Positions 44,145 through 55,890 are shown, counted from the first letter of the stretch. The stretch is DNA of 64,000 nt from Basidiobolus meristosporus CBS 931.73 (GCA_002104905.1 MCFE01000115.1:62001-126000), one strand, 5' to 3'. Made by a program: numbers and translations. The notes: generated from the sequence alone by a model not told the origin.

Positions 44145-46466
44145 ATGGTCGACCGAGTATATAGCGAGTCTGGGGGACCAGGTTTGAACAATCCCATGCA
44201 ATATGAAAGAAGGCTCATGATCGATAGGACAAGCAGTCAACAAAGCGAATTTCTGGGAATCCCAACCAAGATAGCAGAATTGAACGCTGGTAGTATTTGT
44301 ATTGTATGTACTCTCTTCCATTTCCATTTTTTGGAAACCCCTAACCGGAGCGATGTTTAAGCTGATTACAGGTACGTCAAAGAGTTCTCATTGTAAAGAG
44401 GAACGGCAGAAACAACTGAGCTCCGTATCCAGGGAGAATAGTAAATTATTCGACTTTGAGAGCGTTTGTTGGAAGAAAAGGTAAGAACAGTAGTTAGGTT
44501 TCAGTCGAAAAAGGACTTGAAAGTGCTCAGTGTATCATCCAAGAATCTGGGAAGAATAGATGGAGCCAATCCTTCCATATAAAAGATGATACTGGAGTGG
44601 TGCAAGTTAGAGTTTGGTGTGAGGATTTAGGAAGCACCGAGAAATATGCCACTTTTACGGTTAGTTGATTTTTGAATCATGACCGTCATGTCCAGGGCTA
44701 AACCGACTTGACTTATAAGTTGGATAACCTTGTCCGAGTCAGAACAGTCGACATTCGACCGTCATACACCCAAACTTCTGATTCAATTGAAAATGCGGTG
44801 GAGAGATCGACATCAGTAGTCCCGTATGTTGTGAACCTCAATGACACTCCAGACTCCATTTCATACATGGAATTGGTGACCAATGTTGACCCCCGATTGT
44901 ACAAATGTCCAATCTCCATCAACGACTATCCACGCAAGAATATCCATGAATTGAAGGAGATGTGTAAGGGGGATCAGCAAAAAAAGAATAGCGACGCAGT
45001 ATTATTAGCCTTTGTGAAACAGGTGAGATTTAGCAGTCACGTCTTGAATTGCTATGCAACTTGTTGACCTCTGCGGAGGTTTTTCCCATCGATGAAATTA
45101 TGAGCCGGAAGGGGGCGCTCAAGAAACGTTGCATTCTCTTGGTAGACTCCGAATCGGAAGAGATCCCTCTATTCCTCTGGGGGGATCACTGTGCTGGGGC
45201 AGATAGTTGGGCAACTTTTCATACTGGTACGTTCGCCCTGATAGAAGTTGCCTTGATCTAATATTAACTCAAGTATTAGTCCTGCTGATAAGCAATGCTA
45301 CTCTTTCTACATACCAAGAGCAACCCCAACTTACTTTCGGATACCGCGCTTTGATGGAGGTTGATCCGGATTTCAGGGAAGCTCAGGTAATAGATATCCA
45401 TATACATATATATATATATATATATCCCAAATACTGATTAATTTGATATTGCCTATATCGAAGTGGCTGAGAAAATATGCTGCTACCTTGAGAAATGACA
45501 CAGATCCACCTCAGGTGTTGTCAGCCTCAGGAGCATCGTACAGCAACTGTAAATATGTATCCAACAGTAGGTGACACAAGCCCGTTGAAGCCAGGCCCTG
45601 GTGTTTCTAACTCTTAGGGATACAGAGGCTAGTCAGGAGATGTTCAATGTGATGTTCAAAATCGTTGAATTGGACACCAAAGCCAAGGAGTTGAAGCCAT
45701 CAGGTAAAATAAGGATATATTTGCGATAGCTGGATGATAGAATGGCAGTAACATTCCATAGAATGCACGCGTGGGATAATATTTGCATGTGTGTCACAGT
45801 TCAACATAGACAGTGAGAACCCAAGCCACACCATAACCATGGCCGAATGGTAAGTAGTCCATCCTACAGTTGTTGATTCCTGGAGGATTGAGCCATCCCC
45901 TATGTAGCAAATCCTGCGCGACCAAATTTCACTATCTGGTGGGTGAGGGTTGCCCAACGTGTGGGAATTCGCCAGATAGATATTTCTACAACCTGACCCA
46001 TCAATTGTCCTTCATTGACGACACGGCGGAACTGCATACTCCAGTGATGGACGACTATGCGATGATAAAATTGATTGGTTACAGGGTTAGGACTACATCC
46101 AAGCACCCATATCGCCGCTTGTGCTAACCCCTTTCTAGCCAGAGGAATTTGCCACCTTGAATTCGCACGAGAAGACCGTCCTTAAGGTAAACAAAGATGG
46201 ACCATTCTCGGCACCAGCGAAGTAACATCCTCTGCAAGCAGTATTCGGTACTATTCGAAAGATTCAAGCTGTTCTTTATGGTAAGTGAAGCATCGTTTAG
46301 GAAAGGGGAGAGGGAAAAAAACGAGCCAAATGGTAGTAACCCTGCGTTCCAGATGTACAAAAACGAGATGAAACAATCCACCGAGATCCGGCTGGTGGAC
46401 TGCGAAAGAGCCAACCTGGAAGAGATGCTGAACCTCACGTACTTGGTATCCGAGATGGATACCTGA
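44145..46466 (+). CDS. MEIOB: MEIOB-like meiotic OB-fold protein, multi-exon
   Basis: At least ten exons can be followed. An N-terminal exon (44145-44303) leads into OB fold 1 (QSFHIKDDTGVVQVRVWC, about 44570-44620). The long exon about 44720-45021 holds KLDNLVRVRTVDI and LYKCPISINDYP. OB fold 2 follows (GALKKRCILLVDSESEEIPLFLWGD, 45060-45230), then LMEVDPDFREAQ with KWLRKYAA. A zinc ribbon (CKSC...CPTC, about 45852-45955) precedes OB fold 3 (DDTAELHTPVM). The tail is LFERFKLFFM + MYKNEMKQS, ending at 46466. The domain order matches MEIOB, an RPA1-like single-strand DNA-binding protein of meiotic recombination. Exon joins near 44390-44500 and 45560-45800 are uncertain. Confidence 0.72.
45406..45425 (+). 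repeat. (TA)n microsatellite in a MEIOB-like intron
   Basis: About ten TA units lie just inside the intron that starts at about 45388. Confidence 0.9.
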
Positions 46467-47224
46467 ACCATGGAACGATCCCACCCCTTCTCCCCCATCC
46501 ACGTAACTGGATATGTTTGAGGATTGGCTTTGCTGCAGATTCGAGGAAAGAAGTAACCCACCCAAAGCACACTTGGCCTGTATCACTAAATGCGCATATT
46601 TGCTCTACTGGTTACCTTGAACGTGGCACCATGGAATTTCCATCCGCACGCTTCCATTTCTCTCACCTGCTATTTCGGGACCTACTGGATCGCACCCAAG
46701 CCCGCAAACCATTTCCGGATAGGGAAGGGAATTGGTCAGGGAATAACTTGGGTCAGGATGGTGGAGGGAGGGGGGAGAGAGGCACACTGACGAAGGTGGA
46801 TCTCGGTTGGAAGTTCCGGTTGGTTTAGTAATGGTAGTATTGACATGACGGGTACACCATGGGGTGGGACCCAAGGTGGACAGAGATGAGAAGAGGTGGA
46901 TCACTACATTCAGTTACATACATATATATAAGGTGAATGGGAAGTCTACAGGTGCCCAACAAAAATATACACATTCTTGGGGATCGATTGGCAGTGGGGT
47001 GGATGTAGGATGTAGGATGGAGGATGATAAACAATACGGATGTGATAGGTATGTGAGCGGGAAAACGAATGGGGAATGGGCATCGGTGTGGCAAGGGAAG
47101 GGAAGGGAAGGGAAGAGACGAAACAATACGAGAAGAATAGTAGAGAAATGATGGGACGTGGGCGGGCAGGGGGATGAAACTATGGTTTGGTAAAGTGTGA
47201 ACGACCGGGCCCGTTCAGGATCTC
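46467..47224. other. Convergent 3' spacer
   Basis: The 758 bp between the 3' ends of the MEIOB-like and RasGEF genes contain only short open stretches and a GGGAA repeat run near 47095-47115. I see no gene. Confidence 0.5.
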
Positions 47225-50046
47225 TCACGAATGAACCTGGGAGAATCGGTTGATCCGCTCGGCCAGCGGGGTGAATTGCTCACCACGCTCTATCCTGCGG
47301 GGTGGGACCTCCCGGTGAACCGCAGCCTCTTGACCCTCCTCCGTCCGGTGGTGGTTCCTGCGCTTCAACGCCTCCGCCAGGCTTTCCTGGGAGACGTAGG
47401 TGAAGGGGGTGGCGATGGAGCTACGGGGGACGTGGGTGGGTCTGTACCCACGATGGTCCGGGGGGTTCTCGGTGGCCGGGGTAGCGGTAGGGTTGTCGGG
47501 TCGGTCGATCGGGAACTGGATCCTATCCGGGGACATGGTGATGGTGGGGGAGGGGGAGGGGGATGGCTGGGAGGAGTCCGGGGATTTGAAGGAGTTCCCG
47601 GGGGTCAGGGATTTCTGGACCGGGCTGAAGAGGACCTCCGGGGCGGAGGCGCCCACACTGTGTCGACTCTTGGGTCGGAAGGAGAAGCGGCGGTTGTAGT
47701 TGATGTCGGAGTCGCTGTACCGGCTGCCCAGGCTGAGATGTAGGTGCTGCTTGATGTTCCCAAGGGTATCTCGGATCCCGGTCGTGCTTTGCCTATCTAC
47801 ATAGGGATCCTCCTCGAAGCTACCCGGGTTCGAGGACGACGAGGAGGAGATGGCGGACTGCTGGGAGGTGGTGGACCCGATCCGCTCCGACGACTTCTGC
47901 CGGGTCAGCTTCTTCGGCTCCAGCCTGGCGCTCAGCTCGTCCACGTGTCGTTCCGACACCCACGTACGGGTGAGTATGTAGTGGGTGATCGCCTGCTGGG
48001 CGGTGTAGAGGCTGTCCTCGGTGGGCTCCTTCTTCTTTCGTAGTATGTACATCCTCTCCCAGCTGCTGGAGGAGCCTTCCGAGGAGGTGCCGCCGAAGCC
48101 GAAGAGTTTCGACTTGGACTTAAGGTATCCGGGGAGGGGGGCGGGCGGGTATTTGGGGCCGGACAGATAGCACCGAAGCACAGTGAGCAGCTCTTGCACC
48201 CTGGGATCCTCCACGAGGGGCCCTTTGTGCTCGACGCTCGAGAAGCCAGGATACATGGAGGTAGGGGTGTGCAGGTGGCTCGGGGAGATCGGGGAGGTGA
48301 CGGAGCCGGAGCCGGAGCCGGAGCCAGACTTCTTCACCGCCGCCAACAGGTAGGTGATGTCCATGATGAACACGCCAAGGAACGGGATGGTCGGCTTGGT
48401 CACCGGTAGGATCCGCCGGTTTTCGGCACCCTGGCCTTTCAACGCATTCCCGTTGATCATGATCTCCCGATACCTCTCGTAGTTGTCCTTTTCGCTCATC
48501 AGGTCCGACAGCGTCTCCAGCCGGGTCAGCGTCTTCTTGGGGATGCACGCCCAGGTGCGCTTGAGCCTTTGGATGGGCGGGGTTCCGGTGGCACTAAGCA
48601 CAGCTTTAAGTGTCTGGAAGTTGTTCAGCTCGTAGAGTCTCGTCGCGATCTTCGCCCAGTAGTTGAGCGTCTGGGCCCTGTGGGATGCCTCGGGGGAGGA
48701 CAGGATGGAGAGCTCGATGATGCGGGTCAGGTAGTTGAAGAAATCGGTGGACGCCACGATGCTGGGGTGCGGGGTGCGCGGCGAGTGGGTCAGCAGCGCC
48801 TCCGCTGGGATCCGTTGGAACAACGCCGACTCTATCAGGGTCAACTGGTAGGCCACCAGGTATGGCGAGAATGAGGTGATGCTCGGGGTGGAGGTGGCGA
48901 GTTGGATGAGATTGTTCACTTGACCCAGGGTGGCCTGGGTAGAGGAAATGGTGGAGCACAGCTTCTGCGCCGCCTCCGCGTTGTCATCGCTGTATTCCTC
49001 GGCGCCCCGGTTGGAAGTCCCCATCTCGATCATCATGTCATTGGCCGTCTGTAGCTTCTCACTGAGTGTGCCGAAGGAAGTGATCAGCGGGGACTTGGGA
49101 ATCCGCGGGGCATGCTCGGCGTCCGCGTTTTCCTCCAACGGAGGGAGCACTAGGTTCGAGGGATCCACGCACCCCTCCGGTACGATGTTGATATACGTCT
49201 GCTGTGACACCAGCGGGGACACGTCGAAAATCCTCAGATTGGGGGAATCCGGCGGGGACATGGAGAGTTGGGGCGAAGTTGGTGACACCCCGGCGTCGGA
49301 GTCATCGCCATATGCGTCCAGGAAGTCAACGTGGGACACTGTTTCCCGTGAAATCTGTTAGCTGTGTTGCGGACGATCGTGAAGCAAAGCTTACCTTTCG
49401 GGATATCTATATGAAGGGGGGCATGTGGCCTGACCTGCACGGGAGGTCGGGGTGGGGGCTGGACCGGTTTCGGTAGCGCCCTAGCTTGGGAGGTATGTGG
49501 TAGTGGTGCGGGCATCGGGGGAGAAGGTTTAACCTGGGTGGTATTCGTCAGCTGGGCTGGCTTTGGGGGCAGGGGCTTTCGTTTAGGTGGGAGGGTAGCG
49601 AGGGTGGGGTCAAACGATCTTTCGATGATCGGGGAGTCTGGAGGGTAGAGGGAGCTTCGGATTGGTTTGGGTGGGATGGCAGGCTTGATGGCAATACTCT
49701 TTTCCACTATCGCCTGCACTTCGTGAAGAGATTTCATACAGGTATCTAACATAAGCCCTGCCACCGGAGGCTTCTTTACGATGACTGGGGTCGGGAAGGG
49801 GTGAGTCGCAGGTTGGCGCAAGCGAACAAGCAGAAGCAACTGTACCGTTGTCACGAAAGACGATACTCCGAAGGTTGTTCAGCGCGATGTCAAGCACCTC
49901 GAAATATGTGAAGTAGGCATCCTGTGATATATGAAAATTAACGAACGGCTCTGTTTCCCAGATGCCTGGAAAAGCGCTCTAACCTCAACAAAGCCTTTTG
50001 ATAAGCAAGAGGCCGCCTTTGAGACGAGTGGTTGGATTTCATCCAT
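47225..50046 (-). CDS. Second RasGEF (CDC25 domain), Pro-rich N-terminus, 4 exons
   Basis: Exons (minus): 50046-49984, 49921-49846, 49784-49395, 49338-47225; together 880 aa in frame. The N-terminus (MDEIQPLVSKAASCLSKGF, then YFTYFEVLDIALNNLRSIVF) is helical. Residues about 80-175 are Pro-rich with PPKP and PPKRKPLPPKP motifs likely to bind SH3 domains. A CDC25-type domain lies at about 335-560 (LVAYQLTLIESALFQRIPAEALL, LNNFQTLKAVLSATGTPPIQRLKRTW, IPFLGVFIMDITYLL), with a Gly-Ser insert (SGSGSGSGS). No REM motif is visible, unlike the RasGEF at 35862. The tail is Ser/Pro-rich and basic. It should activate a Ras-like GTPase, target unknown. Confidence 0.85.
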
Positions 50047-50708
50047 GTACACAAACGTATGTGGTCTCAGTAGCTGTGCTGTTACTATGTGGTGGTGGAA
50101 GCGGGAGGACTATTCGTGTGGGAGAAAGCTGAGGGAAAGGAGACTGAATAGTTCGCAGTTGTTACGGTACTCGCGTAGTTGGTGATGAACAAGTCGAAAG
50201 ACAATCAATAAATGGAAGTTGTTTTTAGCTTCATCCGGATCACGTTTTATTCTGATCTTAGTTCAATTTGACTATTGCTGATCGAAGCGTGCATGACTCG
50301 TCAGTAGGTGTCATACAAATGAACGGTAGTGTTTTTTGTTTTAAAGTCAAAACAATTCATATTTCCCATATCGAGACGGGGTTCGTCACCCCCAAACTCC
50401 AATAACATGCCATCCATCATCGCCGACAAAACGAGATTGATTGATTTCGAGAACTGCCGATATGGCAGTGGAATGCTTCTACACTTCTGGGATTGAGCCA
50501 CCATTGGGGATGTGTGGCTTGGTGTGTTCCAGAATCCCCGGTTCGAGGCCTTGCTGATGCCGAATTTTCTACACTAGTATATATTGAACCCATTACTCTC
50601 CGCATTCCATTGAATGGTGGGCAAATGCCAGCGAGGCTCCGTCTTCTCACAGCATCTATCTTTTTAAAGGAATTCCAATTTTATTCATGCAGTCACGACG
50701 ACGCTCCG
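50047..50708. other. Spacer between second RasGEF promoter and DHX40-like 3' end
   Basis: These 662 bp hold short open stretches only (for example 50301-50504 minus, 67 codons, unrecognised). They probably contain the RasGEF promoter and the helicase 3' UTR. Confidence 0.45.
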
Positions 50709-53318
50709 TTACTTCTGGTAATAGGTTTTTCTGGCTAGGAATCGTTGTTTAGCTGCTAGTACCGCTTCCTCCCGTTTCCGCTTCTTCTCGTTTTCCTCCA
50801 AGCTATTTGGTGGCTGCTGATTGGTGGCTGCTGACGGATCATGTGTGCTTGCCTCGGCGGGTTCGGAGGCGGGCTGTGCGTCCTTGGGAGATTGGGTGGT
50901 CTCCCGGATCTCCCCTAGAATCAGCTTCTCCTCATCCAGAGTCTCGAAGCGCTTCAGCAATTCCCGAACCCACGGAAACTCGATCTTGCTCACGCTGCGC
51001 ATATTCGCTTTGTTCGTATAGGTGATGTCGTGGTACATCACCCAGTCGATGTGGGAGAATTGCAGCACGGTCGAGTTGGTGTCCACGAATAGAGAGGATG
51101 TGGCGTTGATATGTAGGGCCAGCAGGCTGGAGTTGGAATCCACGGCCGAGCTGGAGGTGGAGGACATGTAGTGATAGAAGATCGGCCGGTGCGGATGTCT
51201 CTTGGCTGTGTTCACGTAAAATGCGGTCGCGATGGACTGCAAGATCACTGTAGGCTCAACCTTGCCGTTGCTTGACTTGCAGGAAACGATGGGCAAGCCG
51301 TTCTTCTCCATGATCTGGATCAGCTGGTCACGGATATTGCGCGCCATCGAGAGCGACCGGTAGCGTAAATAGTTCTCGTGACACCACGACTTGGAGTAGC
51401 CGGTCTCTCTCCACGCCATGTAAATGTTGTAGAGTGTTAGATGGTCTCCAGAGCGATGGAAGAACTGCTTCCGGGCTTCCTCAGCCTCCGCCTGTTTCTT
51501 CTCCCCTCTGGGAGAGAGGAACACCTCTTCCACCGAGAGCATGGACGCGATGACAAGTATCTCCTTACTACACTGGTATTGTCGTGCGGAGGCGATAAGG
51601 GCCCGCGACAAGAAGGGCGACAACGGGAATGAGTTCATTTCGTCGCCGAGCTGAGTGAGTCTACCGTAGTCGTCAATGGCCCCCAGGTAGTAGAGTTGTC
51701 GTAGGGCGTTACGCACCAGACTGGAGTCTGGCGGGTCCACAAACTCGAAGTCAACCACGTTTTTGATCCCGATCTTCTTCAGTCCGAGGATGGTGCTGAT
51801 AAGACTGCTTCGTTGGATTTCCGGGATCGTGTCTGCCTCCAGCTTCTCGAACGCGGACCGGGAATACAGTCGATACGCCTTGCCTTCTTGGGTTCTTCCG
51901 GCACGCCCTGCACGTTGTGTAGCGGCCGCCTGACTTATCGGAACCACTAGTAGGGCGTCCATGCCGGTTTGGCTGTCGTAGGACTTCTGCTTGACAAAGC
52001 CAGAGTCAACCACGTATCTACTCGCATGGATTAGACTAACGGTGGACGTGGCGAGCACAATGATATCCCACTTACCTAATGCCTGGGATGGTCACAGAGG
52101 TCTTCGCACGGGGGGGGGAATCGATTGAGTAATCTTGTCGCAAAAACAACCAACTTATAGATACTTACCTGGGCGATATTGGTGGCAAAGATCACCTTTC
52201 TTACACCTCGGGGTGTTCGCTCGAACACCGCCTTCTGCTCAAATGTCTCGAGACTGGCGTAGATCGGATACACCTCCAATCGACGGATCTCATCGCCATA
52301 TTCTATATCCCGTGGGTCTATCTCCCTGGCCTTTTCTTTGAAGTCTTTGCACGCCTTCTCTATCTCCCCCTGCCCGGTCAGAAACACCAAGATGTCCCCG
52401 GGCGGCTCTCTCTCGTGAATGTGCAACGCGGTGTTAACCGCGCGGGCCACATAGGTGGATTTGAGGGATGCCATCTTCGCGTCGTGGTGGTGTAGAATGT
52501 CCACGTCGTAAGTCCGCCCGGGGATTGAAAAGATCGGGCAGCTGTCAAAGAAGTCCGAGAACTTCTCCACCTAGTTGAATGTCCCACACGTCAGTATCCG
52601 CAGTAGAGGTTTGTCACTAACTCGCTTACATTCAAGGTGGCCGACATCACGATGATCTTCAATTCAGGACGCAGCTGATGGGTTTTCTTCAACAGGCCAA
52701 ACAAAACATCGGTCTCCACGGTTCTCTCGTGCGCCTCGTCGATGATGATCATGTCGTAGTTCTTCAACTCTGGGTCCCCACAAGCCTCACGCAGCAGTAC
52801 TCCGTCCGTCATGTAGCGTAATTGTGTTTCCGGCGTGGTGCAGTCCTCGAAACGGATGGTGTATCCTACCGTCTTTCCCAATTTTGTGCCGTGTTCCTGG
52901 GCAACGCGCTTCGCAACGGTAATGGCAGCGATCCGCCTAACAAGTTCGTTTAGCAACCAAGAGAGCATTGGGTGTCAGGGTTATATGGCACGCTTACCGC
53001 GGCTGCGTGATCGCTGTGCGCTTGATGTTTGGTATCCCCTCCAAGACATACTGGGGGATTTGCGTAGTCTTTCCTGAACCTGGGTTGGAAAGAAAGTGTT
53101 GGAACCTTGGAAGGACATTTCGCACCGGCCATACCACACTTACCAGTTTCACCAATGATCACCAGGAGATTGTTTTCCTGTATGGCCTCTATTAGTTCTT
53201 CACGGTATTGATAGATGGGAAGTGATTCTCTAACTGAATCATATGGCATATCGGTAGGTGGTAGGAAAGGGAGATTTCCGACGTGATTTCCGATGTAACC
53301 GTGTGCGGAAGGGCCCAT
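50709..53318 (-). CDS. DEAH-box RNA helicase, DHX40-like, 6 exons
   Basis: Exons (minus): 53318-53144, 53073-52998, 52936-52630, 52570-52169, 52101-52076, 52017-50709; sum 2295 nt, 764 aa in one frame. Motifs: [14 protein letters not shown], Walker A GETGSGKTT across intron 1, TQPRRIAA across intron 2, [50 protein letters not shown], then the helicase-associated and OB-fold regions. Length (human DHX40 is 779 aa), the [10 protein letters not shown] block and the C-terminal AKQRFLARK end suggest DHX40 over PRP43, PRP22 or DHX35. DEAH helicases remodel RNA-protein complexes; the exact substrate of DHX40 is not established. Exon 5 is only 26 nt. Confidence 0.8.
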
Positions 53319-53464
53319 TTTTCACTGATGTTCTCATCATCCATGGTCGGCGCCAATCTAGACATTGATTTAAGCACAAAGCGAGATCAATCCGGATTAT
53401 TCACCCAAGAGTTATGGAGTGATATAAGCACTACTAGTGACTTTCTTTAGTTCATTATTTGCTA
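53319..53464. promoter_or_regulatory. Short bidirectional promoter region (146 bp)
   Basis: The DHX40-like gene (minus) and the F-box/LRR gene (plus) start 146 bp apart, so their promoters must overlap. GATATAAGC at about 53421 is a candidate TATA element for the plus-strand gene. Confidence 0.45.
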
Positions 53465-54955
53465 ATGAGAAGCACGCTGAATCAGAGCTGTCTCAGAGAC
53501 ATATTTTCATGGTTAAAGGAAGACTCAGCCACCCTTTATCACTGTTGCCTGGTTCGTAGGACGTGGCTTCAAGCCGGAGCCAGGGAACTCTATGCTTTCC
53601 CCTACCAGTATTTTACTCCCTTATTCGAACAAACCCAACAGCTTCGAGCTCTACTACTATTCCAGACCCTGTTGGAGAGCACCCTCAAGACCAAAAATCT
53701 TGCCCATTCGCCCGAACCTATAGATGAACCTTTACTTAACTATCTCAGTCTACTCAAGAGTGTGGACCTGAACTGGTTCAAGAAACTCCTGCTAATAAAC
53801 TGCCCAGAGGAGCGCAAACAGGTTCTACACCAAGATGTGGTTAAACGAGTGCTCCAGGTTTACTTGGAACCTTTAACTGCACTGAAGCGCCTGGTTTATA
53901 CACAGGCCTTCCAGCTCGAGGAGCTCTTTCACAACCCGAAGCCTCTTAGCTCTCTGACCAACCTAGAAATCTGTTGGCGGTTTCTCGACGCTCAGACGGC
54001 GAATGACTTTCTGGTCACGGTGTCGCTTCATTGCCAGCGACTGGTATCCCTTGGAGTCGACGCGAACAATTCGCCCAGCTTCAATTTCCAGGGAATGAAC
54101 GAGATCATAGCGAAACAGACGTACGGGACACTGAGGCAACTGAAGCTGAAGAAATTCCAATTTCAGCCCCAGCAGTTCTACCAGATAATCGATGCTCTGG
54201 CCCAAGGTCCGAAGGAAAATTTGCTCTGCTTGAAGTTAGAGCAGTGCACATTCTTGCCAGGCACAAGGGTCGAGAAGATAGGGAGGCTGACCAACCTACG
54301 TACGCTGGAGCTCCCGTTTTGCTACGGGCTGTGTGATTCACATCTAGTGGACCTAGTCAAACGCTGCAAATTCCTCGCCAATCTCAACCTCTCCCATACC
54401 GCAATCACCGTAGCATCCATTGGGGTGACCATTGGTAGTCTGGGAAGTCAACTCCAGAGATTGGACATCTCGTATCCGTACCGGGTGGATCACTCTTTGG
54501 ATTCGTGCATCCCAATGCTCTCCCAAAGCGCCCCCAAGCTATCTCATCTCAATATCAAAGGGATTCGCTACGGATATCCCGCCATAGATGAGCTCATAGG
54601 GGCCTGCAACAAGCTCCGTTCACTAAGCCTGGGCACCCCGTACCGTCAAGAGCCCAGCGCCGCGGATCGGCTGTTGGCTCGGGTCCTCACTAAATGCAAA
54701 GCACTAAAAGAACTGGAACTGGGAAACACCAAGATCACAGCGCACGGATTAAACACTATATCCAAGCATCTAGCTGGGCTGGACGTGGTTGGAGAGATTC
54801 TCTGCGAGGGCCTGGACCAGGTGACAGCCCGACGGATCTACCCAGAGCTGAACATGGATAACACCTCCTTCTGGGAGGAGGAGGAGGAGGAGGGAGAGGG
54901 GGAAGAGGGGACGGCGGCCCTTGTGCTACCGCCAAACTTTTTAAAGACCTGCTAA
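53465..54955 (+). CDS. F-box/leucine-rich repeat protein
   Basis: This is 496 aa from the first ATG (53465), without introns. Residues 5-45 form a divergent F-box (LNQSCLRDIFSWLKEDSATLYHCCLVRRTW) expected to bind Skp1. From about residue 150 there are irregular leucine-rich repeats (LKRLVYTQAFQLEELF, LTNLRTLELPFCYGLCD, LANLNLSHTAIT, LSHLNIKGI, LKELELGNTKIT), the substrate-binding part. The C-terminus is a run of about 14 Glu/Gly residues. It is likely a substrate receptor of an SCF ubiquitin ligase; the target is unknown. Confidence 0.8.
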   Translation: MRSTLNQSCLRDIFSWLKEDSATLYHCCLVRRTWLQAGARELYAFPYQYFTPLFEQTQQLRALLLFQTLLESTLKTKNLAHSPEPIDEPLLNYLSLLKSVDLNWFKKLLLINCPEERKQVLHQDVVKRVLQVYLEPLTALKRLVYTQAFQLEELFHNPKPLSSLTNLEICWRFLDAQTANDFLVTVSLHCQRLVSLGVDANNSPSFNFQGMNEIIAKQTYGTLRQLKLKKFQFQPQQFYQIIDALAQGPKENLLCLKLEQCTFLPGTRVEKIGRLTNLRTLELPFCYGLCDSHLVDLVKRCKFLANLNLSHTAITVASIGVTIGSLGSQLQRLDISYPYRVDHSLDSCIPMLSQSAPKLSHLNIKGIRYGYPAIDELIGACNKLRSLSLGTPYRQEPSAADRLLARVLTKCKALKELELGNTKITAHGLNTISKHLAGLDVVGEILCEGLDQVTARRIYPELNMDNTSFWEEEEEEGEGEEGTAALVLPPNFLKTC

Positions 54956-55176
54956 CTACACATCAAGTTCACGCAATATTCCCATATTTTGTACGATAGT
55001 CAGTAATGTAATCATCCACTAGTGAGCATTAGCAATAAATACCGCGGTGCGAGAGATGGTGGGAAATGGGTGGGATTTATTGGGTTGGTTGCTTCCACCC
55101 TCTAGTGGATTCGTGGAAAGCAAGGGATCTCGGGGATCAAGAAGGTGCACACACATTGGCAACATTGACATTGGTA
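54956..55176. other. Convergent 3' spacer
   Basis: 221 bp between the F-box/LRR and membrane-protein stop codons. No feature is seen beyond probable 3' UTRs (CAATAAATA at 55033). Confidence 0.4.
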
Positions 55177-55590
55177 TCATCTGTCGGGGGAGACCGCGGC
55201 AGGTGGTGGGGTTAGGTATTTCCCGTACTTTCCCTTCTTCGGTAACGGAGAGCCGTCCGGGGCGATCCCGTATTTCTGGCGGATCTGGTCGCCAGCCCTG
55301 TAAGTGGAGCTCCTCTTGCCCGTCTCCGACACGGCAATCACCTTTGAGGATTTGAAGCAGAACTTGCGCAGGGCCCAGCAGATGGCCAGGACCAGCAGAC
55401 CTAGCAGCACGATGCTAAGCAGAATGATCGCCGCAATGGTCAAGGCCCGGCTAAGGTTCGTCCGGTCGTAAATGATTAATGATGAGTCTGGATCAATGTT
55501 GACTGAAACCTCCTCCCCACCTGCATCTATGGGACTAGCTAGCACCAGAGCCCACGCCCGGATGATCCCAAGAAATAACCAGAATTTCAT
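55177..55590 (-). CDS. Small single-pass membrane protein with signal peptide
   Basis: This is 137 aa if started at 55590, chosen because MKFWLFLGIIRAWALVLASP is a good signal peptide. An upstream ATG at 55635 would bury it behind 15 residues. The short acidic lumenal or extracellular part has one NLS glycosylation sequon. One membrane helix follows (about residues 48-70, LTIAAIILLSIVLLGLLVLA), then a CWALRKFCF juxtamembrane segment with cysteines suited to palmitoylation, and a basic, Pro-rich cytosolic tail. It is a type I topology. I do not recognise the family. Confidence 0.6.
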   Translation of the reverse strand: MKFWLFLGIIRAWALVLASPIDAGGEEVSVNIDPDSSLIIYDRTNLSRALTIAAIILLSIVLLGLLVLAICWALRKFCFKSSKVIAVSETGKRSSTYRAGDQIRQKYGIAPDGSPLPKKGKYGKYLTPPPAAVSPDR

Positions 55591-55890
55591 GTTCAGGCAA
55601 CCAACTCTGGCGAAAGCACTTGTCTCGTGGGCCATTTATATCACTGCGCTCCACGGCCGCCCCTATTCTCCGACACCATTCTCTCCAGACAATCCATTGT
55701 CGCATTGTGGGGTTGCCTGCATAATGCTCGCCATTGTGCTGGTTGGCCGACAATGTCAGCATTGATTTCTAAGGGTACTCTAATGATGCATTTTATTGAT
55801 AATGTCGGCGAAAATAACCATCGATATCTGGGAGGGGGGCGGATTCTAAATTACAGAGCTAGTGTTTACACGGGGGGGGGGAAATGCCAG
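55591..55890. other. Spacer with a G-homopolymer
   Basis: The 300 bp between the membrane-protein start and the 3' end of the F-box gene include a run of ten G at about 55872-55881. No gene is seen. Confidence 0.5.

Noticed and set aside
47231-48874. Several plus-strand ORFs of 70-170 codons
   Set aside because: They lie antisense to the second RasGEF, are low-complexity Gly/Arg-rich and result from the GC-rich coding bias of the minus-strand gene.
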